A DNA stretch of 64,000 nucleotides from Hyphobacterium sp. CCMP332 (GCF_014323565.1 NZ_CP058669.1:1701501-1765500); one strand, 5' to 3'; positions 36,776 through 45,876 are shown, numbered from the stretch's first letter. The notes: generated from the sequence alone by a model not told the origin. Made by a program: numbers and translations.

Positions 36776-38203
36776 CTACTCCGCCACTTTCGCGGCGATC
36801 CGGGCCGCTTCCACCCGCTGCGACATGATATTGCCCTTGTGCGGGAAGGGCTCGGCCGGTTTCGGCACACCCATGAAGGGGGCCAGTTTATCAAAGCCTT
36901 CGCCTTCGCAGATATTGAGGATCAGGAGATCGTCCGGACGGTCCCTGAAATAGGCCTTCACCTCGGCAACGTGCTTGTCATAGACCCAGCTGAACCGCTC
37001 CGGCTGGTAGTTGTAACAGCCATAGACCGCCGCCCGCAAAAGCTGGCGCATCAGCAGATGGGTCTCTTCATCGGGATCATCCGTATGCTTGAAGGCCGGC
37101 CGGTTGAACCAGTGATTCTGGCAGGAGCGCAGCCAGCTCTCCCGGTCGCGCACGGTCAGGACGAATTTCGAACCGGGATATTGCTTGTCAAGCTGCTGGT
37201 AATACGGCACCGTCGTGATGTCGGTCAGCCCGTCATGATATTTCAGCAGGGTCAGATCGTACTGACCATAGGCCAGCTCGGTATAGGTGTCTTCGTCGAT
37301 CGGGTAATGCGACGTATCCCAGCCCAGCATCTGCAGACCGGCGGTCAGCGAGCGCGTCCCGGTCCGCGACAGGCCCAGACCGAAGACTTTCGGCTTGTCG
37401 CCGGCCGACCCATAGACATGCCGCTGATCATTCCTCTCCAGCCAGCTTTCCAGATCCGCCAGCGTGAAGGCGTCCTTTTCCTCAATCCCCAGCCGGGTCA
37501 GCTCGCGTTCGGCATGCTGCGGCAGGTTTTCGATGAAGGCATGGGTCTCCGCCGCGCTGGCATTCTTTGAAACATGTTCACGCGCATAGCGGACGGCATG
37601 TTGCGCAATGACATAGTCATCGACCGGCCCGGAAATATCCGGCCAGTGCTTCATCGCCGAGGACAGGCGCTTCAGCTGCACCTGCGTCCGGCTGCGCAAT
37701 TCGCGCAGCGCGTATTTCATGAAGACGTGGCGGTAGTACTGGAAATAGTCGTGCAGGATGTCGAAATTGCGAAACTGCTTGCTCATCCGCAACGGCTTCA
37801 TCGCCAGATTGCGCAGGCGTGATTCCGGCCGCAGCACGTATTTTAGATCATCCAGCGGCGGATCGATGGCGGCCATGGCCCGCACCAGATCAATCCGCGT
37901 GATATGCACGCCGCAATGCAGCCGCCCGCGGAAACGGTCGGTGACATAGGCATCGACATAGGCGGCATCGGTCTGTTCGATAAACTCGCGCATCTCCTCG
38001 AGGATCAGACAGTCGGCATCCAGATAGACGACATAGTCGCAATCATGATCAATGCGCAGCATCTGGTTCACGCACTCGGTAAAGGGCCGCACATCATCAA
38101 TGATATGCACCGCATCCGGGCGGATATGCTTCCTCGCCAGCTCCAGCGACACGTCCCGCGTGCGCTCGTCGATTTGGCGGAAGACCAGATCAATCTTCGT
38201 CAT
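36776..38203 (-). CDS. Two-domain protein: glycosyltransferase-like N-terminus and sulfotransferase C-terminus
   Basis: 475 residues. The N-terminal half (about 1-120) resembles a GT-A nucleotide-sugar domain, with CDYVVYLDADCLIL carrying a DxD-type Asp-Ala-Asp and a following GRLHCGVHITR. A helical linker spans about 150-265. The C-terminal half (about 270-460) is a PAPS-dependent sulfotransferase of the Sulfotransfer_4-like class: the 5'-phosphosulfate loop is FGLGLSRTGTRSL and the 3'-phosphate region is KFVLTVRDRESWLRS. Both domains appear complete in their key motifs. The gene overlaps the upstream sulfotransferase by four bases. The exact reaction is unknown; a combined sugar transfer and sulfation role is inference. 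Confidence 0.78.
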   Translation of the reverse strand: MTKIDLVFRQIDERTRDVSLELARKHIRPDAVHIIDDVRPFTECVNQMLRIDHDCDYVVYLDADCLILEEMREFIEQTDAAYVDAYVTDRFRGRLHCGVHITRIDLVRAMAAIDPPLDDLKYVLRPESRLRNLAMKPLRMSKQFRNFDILHDYFQYYRHVFMKYALRELRSRTQVQLKRLSSAMKHWPDISGPVDDYVIAQHAVRYAREHVSKNASAAETHAFIENLPQHAERELTRLGIEEKDAFTLADLESWLERNDQRHVYGSAGDKPKVFGLGLSRTGTRSLTAGLQMLGWDTSHYPIDEDTYTELAYGQYDLTLLKYHDGLTDITTVPYYQQLDKQYPGSKFVLTVRDRESWLRSCQNHWFNRPAFKHTDDPDEETHLLMRQLLRAAVYGCYNYQPERFSWVYDKHVAEVKAYFRDRPDDLLILNICEGEGFDKLAPFMGVPKPAEPFPHKGNIMSQRVEAARIAAKVAE

Positions 38204-39051
38204 TTGCTATCGTGCTCCCAGGCCATATCGGCATTGAAGTCGCCGGCCATGTCATTGAACAGCGCCAGGTGCGGCGCGGACATTTCGGTTTTCCAGCGAA
38301 GGTCCAGGCGGATGTCGCCGGAATGCTTCGCGTAATAATCATGCGTGCGCGGGGTCAGCTTCAGGATCGCATCGGGATCGCCTTCCACCTTGTCACGCGC
38401 CGCGACAAATTGTGTGCCGGTATTGCCACCCATCGGATGGGACTCGCCTTCATTGAAGGCCAGCATGTCGGGGTGATAGGGCAACCCCGCCACTTCGCAG
38501 ATGTTACGAACCATGGCTTCAGGTCTTGTCGCCAATTCCTCATACCGAACGATCAGCTTTGGCCCCTCAAAGGCGTCATAGGCTGTCTGACTGGCGGAAA
38601 TCTGATCCATCCATGAGCGGATCTGTTCGGCCGCATCGCGATCTGGATATTTCCGGAAGCGGGAATTCAGGACGGCGCGGCCATCACGCTGCAGGAAGAT
38701 CAGCGCACCCTCATCCCCGGCGGCCGTCAGCTCGTCAGAGCGGGCCCGTATCCATGCCGGATTCTTGGTCGAATCGACGATGATGTGGGCACCGGTAAGG
38801 GCCGCGACCTCGCGGTAGAGCGGCTTTACCTGATCCCAGTGAAAATCCGACCAGACGGGGCAATCGTCGCCGCATACCTTGCAGGCGCGCTTACGCAGCG
38901 GCTTGTTTAGATCGTGGAGATACCGGATTTTCGCGCCTTCCCCGACATAGAAAGCGCCTTTAGCCCGACCTAAAATCAATCCCAGCAGGGTTGATCCGGA
39001 ATGCCCGGCCCCGCAAATCATCACGCCCTTGATGGGCGATCCCGTTTTCAT
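38200..39051 (-). CDS. Sulfotransferase family protein
   Basis: 283-residue PAPS-dependent sulfotransferase (Sulfotransfer_3-like). The 5'-phosphosulfate loop is ICGAGHSGSTLLGLILG and the 3'-phosphate motif is LIFLQRDGRAVLNSR. A CKVCGDDC cluster near residue 60 could bind metal or form a disulfide. The start was placed at the ATG just before the conserved beta-strand; a longer form is possible. It is the first gene of the operon with the glycosyltransferase-sulfotransferase fusion and the ABC exporter. The acceptor could be a glycan, a lipid or a small molecule. Confidence 0.86.
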   Translation of the reverse strand: MKTGSPIKGVMICGAGHSGSTLLGLILGRAKGAFYVGEGAKIRYLHDLNKPLRKRACKVCGDDCPVWSDFHWDQVKPLYREVAALTGAHIIVDSTKNPAWIRARSDELTAAGDEGALIFLQRDGRAVLNSRFRKYPDRDAAEQIRSWMDQISASQTAYDAFEGPKLIVRYEELATRPEAMVRNICEVAGLPYHPDMLAFNEGESHPMGGNTGTQFVAARDKVEGDPDAILKLTPRTHDYYAKHSGDIRLDLRWKTEMSAPHLALFNDMAGDFNADMAWEHDSK

Positions 39052-39151
39052 TTTACAGCCTGCCTGTCCCGCGGAGTGTTCCGGGCGTCTGAAGCCCACA
39101 CGGAATACTCACCCCCTCGCAAAAACCTTCATGCCGCCTTTCATGCGAAAA

Positions 39152-39188
39152 GCGCAAGCAAATAGCGCGGCATTGCTGCCGCGCTATT
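39152..39188 (-). terminator. Intrinsic terminator of the metzincin protease gene
   Basis: A perfect 12-bp stem (AATAGCGCGGCA with TGCCGCGCTATT, four-base loop) lies 33 bases downstream of the stop codon on the minus strand, followed by a weak T-rich tail (TTTGCTTGCGCTTTT). Confidence 0.78.
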
Positions 39189-39221
39189 GCCGGTTATTGC
39201 AGTTGGCCGTCGAAGGCCGGA

Positions 39222-41351
39222 CTATTGCGTACGGACCGCCACACTGGTGGCGCCGCGCGCATTCGCGCCCTCATTGAAGCGGACAAAGACGCGGTTCTGG
39301 GCCGGGTTGTTGTCAATGGCCTGGCCGTTGCCGCGAACGAAGACACCGAATGTGGCCGTGCCATTGGCACCCACATTCACCTGTGCCGTAGCGGCCCGCG
39401 GCGATGTGCATGCGCCGGTACCCGGATCAGTGGGGCAGACCTCGATGTTCTGGATGGCGAGCACCCGTCCGCCCGTATCGGCAGAAGCCGTAATCGTACC
39501 GGCGGCACCGACATTGGAAATCGCCACGGCAAACACGCCGACCTGATTGCCGGTTGTCGGCACATTCACCCGTCCCGGATCGCCCGACGCAGCAAGGGCG
39601 ACGATGTCCGGAACCGGTGTCGGCGAGGAGCTGAAGATCAGCGAATTCAGGCCCAGCGTGTATTCACCGGAGCGGCGATTGGAACAGAAGGCCTCGATGA
39701 ACAGATGGGTTTCGTTATTTGTCGACGCTTGGGGCAGGCCCTGATTGTCGGCAAAATCCGTCGCACTCGTGACCGAGAACACAAAGTTCTGGGCCCCGCC
39801 GGCAGCGATATCCGCTGGTGTGTTGGCCGCGCCCGACAAGGCATTGGCCGGTGTGGTGGTCTGATACGAAAACTGCGCCGGTGTGGTCCCGGCCAGCCGC
39901 AGGCCGCAGCCCGTCGCCGTGGAGCCGGTTGCCGCCGGATTGATGATCGTCGCGAAGGCCGTCGCGGCCGTTCCGTTCTGGACCGAACGTGTGATCGGCA
40001 GAACCGAAGAGACAACGCGCGGCGCTTCAGGGCGGAAATTCACGACATTCCGGCTTTCCTCACGGGCGGCACGCGCCACATCCGCTGGATCCGGATCATT
40101 GAAAGGACGCCCGCACGCACCCGTGCCGTTTGGCGGACACCGCAGTATCTCTGGGTTGGAGAAGAAAAAGGCCGTCGTTTCACCGCCAATTCCATTGGGC
40201 GATCCCGCCGGGCAGGCCTGAATTTGGGCATTCGTGGACGGGTAAGCCATGATCGTGCCGAAGTTGCAATCGACCCGGTGACCATGTGCGAAATTGCGAA
40301 CGCCGCCGCCAACCTGGCCTTCCTGTTCCACATTGTGCACGAAGCCCATATTGTGGCCAATCTCGTGCGCAAAGGTCGCAGCCCCGCAAATGGAGGTTTG
40401 ATCCGGCGTCAACCAGTCCGCCGACACCGAATAACCGAAGGGCAGATTAGACGCGTCCATCGTCCCGTTGGTCCCATTGGTCCAGGCCACACCGCAGGAC
40501 ACCTGATTGGGCAGCGCCCGCTGGATAATGCCAACAAGGTCAGCGCCATAGGTGACGCCTGCAGCGCGCAATGCACTCAGATCCTGCGTCACTTGCGCAT
40601 TGCCGTTTGGATTGCCGGACAGATTTTCGAGCGTCACGCCTTGGTCCGCATCATCCGTCGTCAGATTTACGCTATCGAGATGAACCAGACGCGCGCGCAA
40701 ACCGGTATCACTGTCGACCAGTGCGGTATCAAGCACAGCCATCAGATATTGAACGCGCCCGCCTGTCGCGAGTCCCCAATGCGCGGACATGCTCTGGGAA
40801 TAGAAAACCGCGATATCAATTATGCCATTCGATCCGACCGGAACGGCTTCAGCGATGTCTTCGGAGAAATCCAGCTGCCCGGCTTCTGCGCGGGCCGCGA
40901 GCGCCATCGGGTCGGGAAACCGCATGTCATTGGCACTGAAACGCGGCTGAGCCGTCGCCGGCATCTGCATGATACGGTGGCCGCTGCCGTCGGGAATGAT
41001 GTGCCAGATGCCCTCGTCAGTGACGATCCGGCCAAATGTGTAGCCGTTGGTTTCCGTGATCAAAATCCGGTCCAGCAGACTTCCGCCCTCAAGCCGGCCG
41101 ACCCAGACCTGCGCACCCATCGACTGGGTGGTCACCCGGTCCATTTCGGCGACATAGCCTGATCCGAAATTCAGCGCGATCGTCTCACCGGGAGACATGC
41201 GCATCACATCCGGCGATAGCGAATCAAACCGGATGATATCCGGCCCGCCCTCGGCGGCCGAAATGGTTTGAACATTCGAGAACATGTCCTGGCCAAAAGC
41301 CGCAAAGGACACAGCAATAGTGGCGGCAACGCCGACAAAAACTAACTTCAT
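39222..41351 (-). CDS. Secreted metzincin zinc metalloprotease (reprolysin-like)
   Basis: 709-residue secreted protease. The ATG follows GGGGAG and gives a signal peptide ending near AAFGQ. After a propeptide-like region (about 20-170), the catalytic domain has the extended zinc motif HEIGHNMGFVH (HExxHxxGxxH) and a Met-turn in TIMAYPS, diagnostic of metzincins. About 300 C-terminal residues form beta-rich domains with paired cysteines and Asn/Thr/Ala-rich composition, probably for adhesion or surface binding. It may degrade extracellular protein as a nutrient source. An intrinsic terminator follows. Confidence 0.9.
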   Translation of the reverse strand: MKLVFVGVAATIAVSFAAFGQDMFSNVQTISAAEGGPDIIRFDSLSPDVMRMSPGETIALNFGSGYVAEMDRVTTQSMGAQVWVGRLEGGSLLDRILITETNGYTFGRIVTDEGIWHIIPDGSGHRIMQMPATAQPRFSANDMRFPDPMALAARAEAGQLDFSEDIAEAVPVGSNGIIDIAVFYSQSMSAHWGLATGGRVQYLMAVLDTALVDSDTGLRARLVHLDSVNLTTDDADQGVTLENLSGNPNGNAQVTQDLSALRAAGVTYGADLVGIIQRALPNQVSCGVAWTNGTNGTMDASNLPFGYSVSADWLTPDQTSICGAATFAHEIGHNMGFVHNVEQEGQVGGGVRNFAHGHRVDCNFGTIMAYPSTNAQIQACPAGSPNGIGGETTAFFFSNPEILRCPPNGTGACGRPFNDPDPADVARAAREESRNVVNFRPEAPRVVSSVLPITRSVQNGTAATAFATIINPAATGSTATGCGLRLAGTTPAQFSYQTTTPANALSGAANTPADIAAGGAQNFVFSVTSATDFADNQGLPQASTNNETHLFIEAFCSNRRSGEYTLGLNSLIFSSSPTPVPDIVALAASGDPGRVNVPTTGNQVGVFAVAISNVGAAGTITASADTGGRVLAIQNIEVCPTDPGTGACTSPRAATAQVNVGANGTATFGVFVRGNGQAIDNNPAQNRVFVRFNEGANARGATSVAVRTQ

Positions 41352-41427
41352 GAAACTCCCCGTGGCGCGAATAAAGATGCGCCGAACGACGGATGCTAGA
41401 CTTTCGGACGAACCAATGCCAGCGAAA

Positions 41428-42411
41428 TCAGACCTTTGCCGCTTCGAAAACGCCGCGGGCAACCGCCCGTGTCAGACAATCCGCGGCCAGCGAGCCCAGC
41501 CGGGACAGGGTTAAGGCGGTCGGCTCTGCCAGCGCGCGCTGCCCGGTGGACAGGGCAAAAACGACATCGCCATCGAACGGCGTAAAGACCGGACGAATAG
41601 CGCGGGCAAATCCGGCCGACGCCATCTGCGCCAGCCGCTTGGCCTCTGCCGAAGTCAAAACCGCATCGGTGGCTATGACCGCAATCGTCGTATTCGTACC
41701 CGGAGCGGGATTGAGCTTGGCCGCACCCCAGTTTTCGGCATCAAAGGCCCCATCAGCGGAAATGGGCACACCGCCAAATTCACCGCCGATTTCGAACGGG
41801 GCCGCCCAAAAGGCCTCTGTGCCCGGCACCTTCACCGCACCAAAGCAGTTCACGGCAACAATGGCCCCGATGGTATAGCCGTCGCCGGTCTGAATACTGG
41901 CCGAGCCGATCCCGCCCGGCAGCGTCCCGGCGCTCGCGCCATATCCGGCGCCGGCCCGGCCCAGTGTCACCGCGCCGCTCGCCGCCTGAACCGCCGCGCG
42001 TCCCAGCGATGCATAGGGCGGAAGCTCGCCCCAATGCTTGTCCCCGCCATTGGCGAGATCATAAAGGATCGCAGCCGGCACAATCGGCGAAACCGGCACA
42101 TCCGGACTGGACATCAATTCAAACCCGCGCCGCTGTGCGCCCAGCACACCGGCCACGCCGTCCGCCGCCGCCAGCCCGTATGAGGAGCCGCCCGACAGCA
42201 CGAGTGCATCCACGGCATCGACGAGCGTATGCGGCTGCAGCGCATCGGTTTCGCGCGTCCCCGGTCCACCACCGCGCACATCCACGCTGCACACCGCACG
42301 ATCATCGGGGAGGATCACGGTCACGCCTGTCCGGACGTGTTCGTCCTGCGCCTGACCCACTTTCAGGCCGGGGACATCCGCGATCGTGTTATTCGGGCCG
42401 GGTTTTGCCAT
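41428..42411 (-). CDS. P1 family peptidase (DmpA/NylC-type N-terminal nucleophile hydrolase)
   Basis: 327-residue member of the DmpA/P1 family, self-cleaving aminopeptidases or amidases. The N-terminus NNTIADVPGLKVGQ and the region LVLSGGSSYGLAAADGV (read here as VLSGGSSYGLAAADG) are family marks. The predicted autoprocessing site and nucleophilic Thr are in GTNTTIAVIATDA, as in NylC-like members. Substrates of relatives include D-amino-acid amides, beta-peptides and nylon oligomers, so the natural substrate is uncertain. It diverges from the gamma-glutamyltransferase gene with a 62-base intergenic region. Confidence 0.88.
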   Translation of the reverse strand: MAKPGPNNTIADVPGLKVGQAQDEHVRTGVTVILPDDRAVCSVDVRGGGPGTRETDALQPHTLVDAVDALVLSGGSSYGLAAADGVAGVLGAQRRGFELMSSPDVPVSPIVPAAILYDLANGGDKHWGELPPYASLGRAAVQAASGAVTLGRAGAGYGASAGTLPGGIGSASIQTGDGYTIGAIVAVNCFGAVKVPGTEAFWAAPFEIGGEFGGVPISADGAFDAENWGAAKLNPAPGTNTTIAVIATDAVLTSAEAKRLAQMASAGFARAIRPVFTPFDGDVVFALSTGQRALAEPTALTLSRLGSLAADCLTRAVARGVFEAAKV

Positions 42412-42473
42412 AATCAGGACTTTCGCTGTTGCCGCTTCACGTTATGGTGCCATCGACTGGACCGGGAGCAAGT

Positions 42474-44132
42474 GTGTTGATCCGTTTTTTAAGCCTGACT
42501 CTGTTTGGCCTCGCCACCGCTGCCTGTTCGGCGCAAGAGTTCGAGCCCGGCCCCGCCATGGTCGCCGCGGCCAATCCTCATGCGGTCGAGGCCGGCCTTG
42601 AAGCCCTGCGCGACGGCGGCAGTGCCGTTGACGCCGCCATCGCCATCCAGACCACGCTTTCGCTTGTCGAGCCGCAATCGAGCGGAATCGGCGGCGGTGC
42701 CTTCATGGTCTATTACGATGCCGGGACCGGCGAAACCACCGTCTATGATGGCCGCGAAATGGCCCCGGCGGCGACAACAACAGAACACTGGCTGGACGAA
42801 AACGGTGAACCTCTGGGCTTCATGGCGGCCTGGACAAGCGGGCGCGCGGTCGGCGTGCCCGGCGTCATCGCCATGCTGGCGCAAGCCCATGCCGATCACG
42901 GCGATCGGGACTGGGCGGACAATTTCACCTTTGCCGAGGCGCTCGCCGAGGACGGCTTTGAAATCAGCCCGCGCCTCCATTCCCTGATCGTGCGGGTAGG
43001 TCAGGCGCGCGATGTCTCGACCACGCCGGACCTTCGCGACTACCTGTTCGACGACGCGGGCACTGCCCATCCCGTAGCCCATGTTCTCGCCAATCCGGAC
43101 TATGCCGGCAGCTTGCGCCTCATTGCCGATGACTGGCGCAATTTTTATGAAGGCCCGCTGGCCGAAGACATCGTCGAGGCGGTCGCTGCCGGACCGGTCC
43201 CCGGTCAGATGACGCTGGAGGATCTGGCCAATTATCGGCCCGAAGTCCGCGCGCCGATTTGCCGGGAATACCGGAGCTGGAATATCTGCTCGGCCCCGCC
43301 ACCCTCATCCGGCGGCGTCATCGTCAACGAGATCATGGGCATGCTCGAGCCCTTCGACATGGCGGCCACCGGGCCGGACACGGCCGAAGGCTGGCGCCGT
43401 TTCATCGAGGCCAGCCGCCTCGCCTATTCCGATCGCGACGCCTTTATCGCCGACACGGCCTTTGTCGATGTGCCGGTCGAGGCACTGTTGTCGGATGACT
43501 ATATTAATACGCGCTCGGCCCTGATCGACCGCGACACCGCCATTCCCTCCATCCCCGCGGGCGAGCCGGATCTGCCCGGCACCAGCCATTTCGTCGTCGT
43601 CGATAGCGCCGGCAATGTCGTTTCCATGACGACGACGGTCGAATTCCTCTTCGGCTCCAACCGCATGGCGGGCGGATTTTTCCTCAATAACCAGCTCACA
43701 GATTTCAACTTCAACCCACTGAATGCCGATGGCAGCCCGGCGGCCAATGCGCCAACCGGCGGCAAACGCCCGCGTTCCTCCATGTCGCCGACGATTGTGT
43801 TCGACGCGGATGGCGCGTTCGAGCTCGCCACCGGTTCACCAGGCGGCGCATCCATCATTGCCTATGTCTCGAAGACGCTGGTCGGCATGCTCGATTGGGG
43901 TCTGACACCTCAGGAGGCGATCAATCTGCCGAATGTCGTCGGGCGCGGCGATATCATCCGCATCGAAGACAGCTTCCCGGCTGAGCTGGCGGACGAGCTG
44001 CGCGCCATGGGCTTCACACTCGATGCCAATCGCACGGAAAATTCCGGCCTCCACATCATTCGCCGTCTGGAAGATGGCTCGCTGACCGGTGGGGCCGACA
44101 CGAGGCGCGAGGGCGTCGTGGGAGAACCCTAG
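42474..44132 (+). CDS. ggt: Gamma-glutamyltransferase, lipoprotein-type signal
   Basis: 552-residue Ntn hydrolase that cleaves gamma-glutamyl bonds, for example in glutathione, in the periplasm. The predicted autoprocessing point and nucleophilic Thr is in LPGTSHFVVVDSAGN; other marks are SSGIGGGAFMVYY and SGGVIVNEIMGML. A GTG behind GGGAG gives MLIRFLSLTLFGLATAAC with a lipobox, so the protein may be lipid-anchored. A Thr-Thr-Val segment (VSMTTTVEFLFGS) agrees with the family. The end shares a small palindrome with the convergent histidine kinase gene. Confidence 0.94.
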   Translation: MLIRFLSLTLFGLATAACSAQEFEPGPAMVAAANPHAVEAGLEALRDGGSAVDAAIAIQTTLSLVEPQSSGIGGGAFMVYYDAGTGETTVYDGREMAPAATTTEHWLDENGEPLGFMAAWTSGRAVGVPGVIAMLAQAHADHGDRDWADNFTFAEALAEDGFEISPRLHSLIVRVGQARDVSTTPDLRDYLFDDAGTAHPVAHVLANPDYAGSLRLIADDWRNFYEGPLAEDIVEAVAAGPVPGQMTLEDLANYRPEVRAPICREYRSWNICSAPPPSSGGVIVNEIMGMLEPFDMAATGPDTAEGWRRFIEASRLAYSDRDAFIADTAFVDVPVEALLSDDYINTRSALIDRDTAIPSIPAGEPDLPGTSHFVVVDSAGNVVSMTTTVEFLFGSNRMAGGFFLNNQLTDFNFNPLNADGSPAANAPTGGKRPRSSMSPTIVFDADGAFELATGSPGGASIIAYVSKTLVGMLDWGLTPQEAINLPNVVGRGDIIRIEDSFPAELADELRAMGFTLDANRTENSGLHIIRRLEDGSLTGGADTRREGVVGEP

Positions 44133-44146
44133 GGTCCTGACCCTAG
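44129..44146. terminator. Palindrome spanning two convergent stop codons
   Basis: CTAGGGTC and GACCCTAG flank a two-base centre and include the TAG stops of both ggt and the histidine kinase. It may act as a weak bidirectional end signal; there is no T run. Confidence 0.35.
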
Positions 44147-45591
44147 TCCACCCCCGGCAGCGTAACCGCGAACACCGTCCCGCCTTCACCTGTCCTCACC
44201 AGCACGATATCCCCGCCATGAGCGCGGGCGAGTTCCCGGGCCGTGGTCAGGCCCAGTCCCGTGCCTTCCCGGCGCGTGGAGGAGGTAAACGGCTGGAAGA
44301 GATTGTCCTGCGCCTTTGATGGCAGGCCCGGCCCGCCATCAGTCACCTCGATCCGGATGAAGCCGTCATCTTCACGGCTGCTCACCAACAGGCGTATCTC
44401 CCGCTCCACCAGCGTCATCGCCTGGATTGCATTGCGGAACAGGTTGAGGAAAATCCGGTGCACATGGTCCGGATCGGCTTCGATGGCCGTGCCCTCGGCG
44501 ATCTCGTTGTTCCAGACCCCCTCGCCTTCCGTCGCCATGGCATCGGCGGCGGCTTCATCCAGCGCGAGCCGGAGATTGAGCCGCATCGTCTGCGGCGGGC
44601 TTTCCTCGGCGCGTCCATATTGCAGCGTTGCCTCGGTTAGGCGAATGCCGCGCCCGACCGCCCGCACCATGCGCGCGCCCATCTTGCGCACGCGCTCATC
44701 CTCGAACGAGACCAGCCGGTCGGAGACCAGCTGCGCCGCGGCCAACACATTGCGCAGATCGTGATTGATCTTCGCCATCGCCGCGCCCAGCGCGGCCAGC
44801 CGCTCGCGCTGTTTCAGGGCTGCCCGCACATCTTCCTGCATCGCTGCCAGCGCCCGTTGTGCCTGGCCGATCTCGTCCTTGCGCGTGTCCGGCACAATGG
44901 CGCGTTTGGGGTCCATCGGGTCTTTCTGGAAACGCGCCATGGCCGCCGCCAGCTGTCGCATCGGCCGCACAAAGGCATAGAGCAATGTCACATAGAGCAG
45001 GACCCCCGTGACCACAGCGATGAAGAGCGAGAGCTGTAACAGCCCTACGGAATAGTCCAGGAGGGCCGCCTTCAATGGAGCCTCCGGCACAATCACATCA
45101 ATAATGTCGGCGGGCCGCGCCTGCGGATTGGCGATAATGCGGATAAAGCGCTCTTCGGTGATGGTGAAGGTGCGCGCGGCACGGGTAATACTGCCCCACC
45201 AGGTTTCGCGCCGCAGATCCGCTTCGATCAGGCGCGCATCAATCGGCCCGCCATAAAGCACCAGCTCGTTGCGGCCTTCCGTCACCCGCGCCACAGCGAC
45301 CGCATCGGAAGCCTCCAGCAACTGGCTCACCTCCACATCGCCCAGCGTGCCGCCTTCGGCGACATCGGCCGCCAGCGCCGCGATAAAAGCGGTCTCGGCC
45401 TGGTCGGAGAGCCAGTTGGTGCGAAATTGCGCTGCCAGCGGCAGGAAGATCAGAAGCTGGGCCAGCATGACAAAGCCGAGCGTGAACAATAAAAGCCGCC
45501 CCGGCAGGCTTTCGACTGTCGCCCGGCAGACACCGATCATAACGTTCATTATACGTTGAGCGGCTGAGGGGGGAGGTAGATGTTCGTTCAT
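44143..45591 (-). CDS. Sensor histidine kinase (HAMP-containing), orphan
   Basis: 482-residue membrane kinase: helix 1 (about 27-50), a periplasmic sensor region (about 50-175), helix 2 (about 176-200), a HAMP-like segment, a HisKA-type domain with the His in KINHDLRNVLAAAQL, and an ATPase domain with FRNAIQAMT, VTDGGPGLP and GTGLGLTTARELA. The start at the ATG behind AGAAGGAT is favoured. No response regulator gene is adjacent, so its partner must be elsewhere. The signal is unknown. Confidence 0.9.
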   Translation of the reverse strand: MNEHLPPPSAAQRIMNVMIGVCRATVESLPGRLLLFTLGFVMLAQLLIFLPLAAQFRTNWLSDQAETAFIAALAADVAEGGTLGDVEVSQLLEASDAVAVARVTEGRNELVLYGGPIDARLIEADLRRETWWGSITRAARTFTITEERFIRIIANPQARPADIIDVIVPEAPLKAALLDYSVGLLQLSLFIAVVTGVLLYVTLLYAFVRPMRQLAAAMARFQKDPMDPKRAIVPDTRKDEIGQAQRALAAMQEDVRAALKQRERLAALGAAMAKINHDLRNVLAAAQLVSDRLVSFEDERVRKMGARMVRAVGRGIRLTEATLQYGRAEESPPQTMRLNLRLALDEAAADAMATEGEGVWNNEIAEGTAIEADPDHVHRIFLNLFRNAIQAMTLVEREIRLLVSSREDDGFIRIEVTDGGPGLPSKAQDNLFQPFTSSTRREGTGLGLTTARELARAHGGDIVLVRTGEGGTVFAVTLPGVD

Positions 45592-45652
45592 ATCCTTCTT
45601 CGTTCTAGGCGATAGCCCACACCGGGCCGCTGAACAAGCAGGCCGTACGCCC

Positions 45653-45681
45653 TTGACGACCCCTATTTGGTCGCGTAATGA
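45653..45681 (+). promoter_or_regulatory. Promoter of rpmH-rnpA
   Basis: TTGACG and TAATGA are separated by exactly 17 bases, a near-consensus sigma-70 pair, about 40 bases before the rpmH start. Confidence 0.7.
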
Positions 45682-45721
45682 CCGCGCCTCTTGAGATTTG
45701 CCCATGTAATGGAGCGCGCCC

Positions 45722-45856
45722 GTGAAACGTACATTCCAACCGTCCCAGCTCGTCCGCAGCCGCCGGCACGGATTCCGCGCACGTATGGCCACCAAAGCCG
45801 GCCGTCAGGTTCTGGCCCGCCGCCGCGCCAAAGGCCGCAAGCGGCTGTCAGCCTGA
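45722..45856 (+). CDS. rpmH: 50S ribosomal protein L34
   Basis: 44-residue very basic protein beginning [18 protein letters not shown] and ending GRKRLSA, the complete L34 sequence. It is part of the large ribosomal subunit near the exit tunnel. The start codon is GTG, five bases after GGAG. It heads the rpmH-rnpA-yidC-engB cluster, conserved in bacteria. Confidence 0.97.
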   Translation: MKRTFQPSQLVRSRRHGFRARMATKAGRQVLARRRAKGRKRLSA

Positions 45857-45876
45857 TCCCTTCTGGCGATACGGAA

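Noticed and set aside
35003-37570. Open frame of 855 codons on the plus strand opposite the ABC exporter and fusion protein
   Set aside because: It is antisense to two genes with complete motifs, and its translation is rich in Arg/Gln/His with no domain; it is a by-product of high GC.
34751-39051. Genomic island inserted at tRNA-Arg carrying the sulfotransferase operon
   Set aside because: No integrase and no repeated tRNA end was found, and base composition looks like the surroundings.
39225-41162. Open frame of 645 codons on the plus strand opposite the metzincin protease
   Set aside because: The protease has a signal peptide, zinc motif and Met-turn; the antisense frame shows only Arg-rich sequence.
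45592-45721. Replication origin near rpmH
   Set aside because: No DnaA-box cluster or AT-rich unwinding element was visible; only a normal promoter was found.
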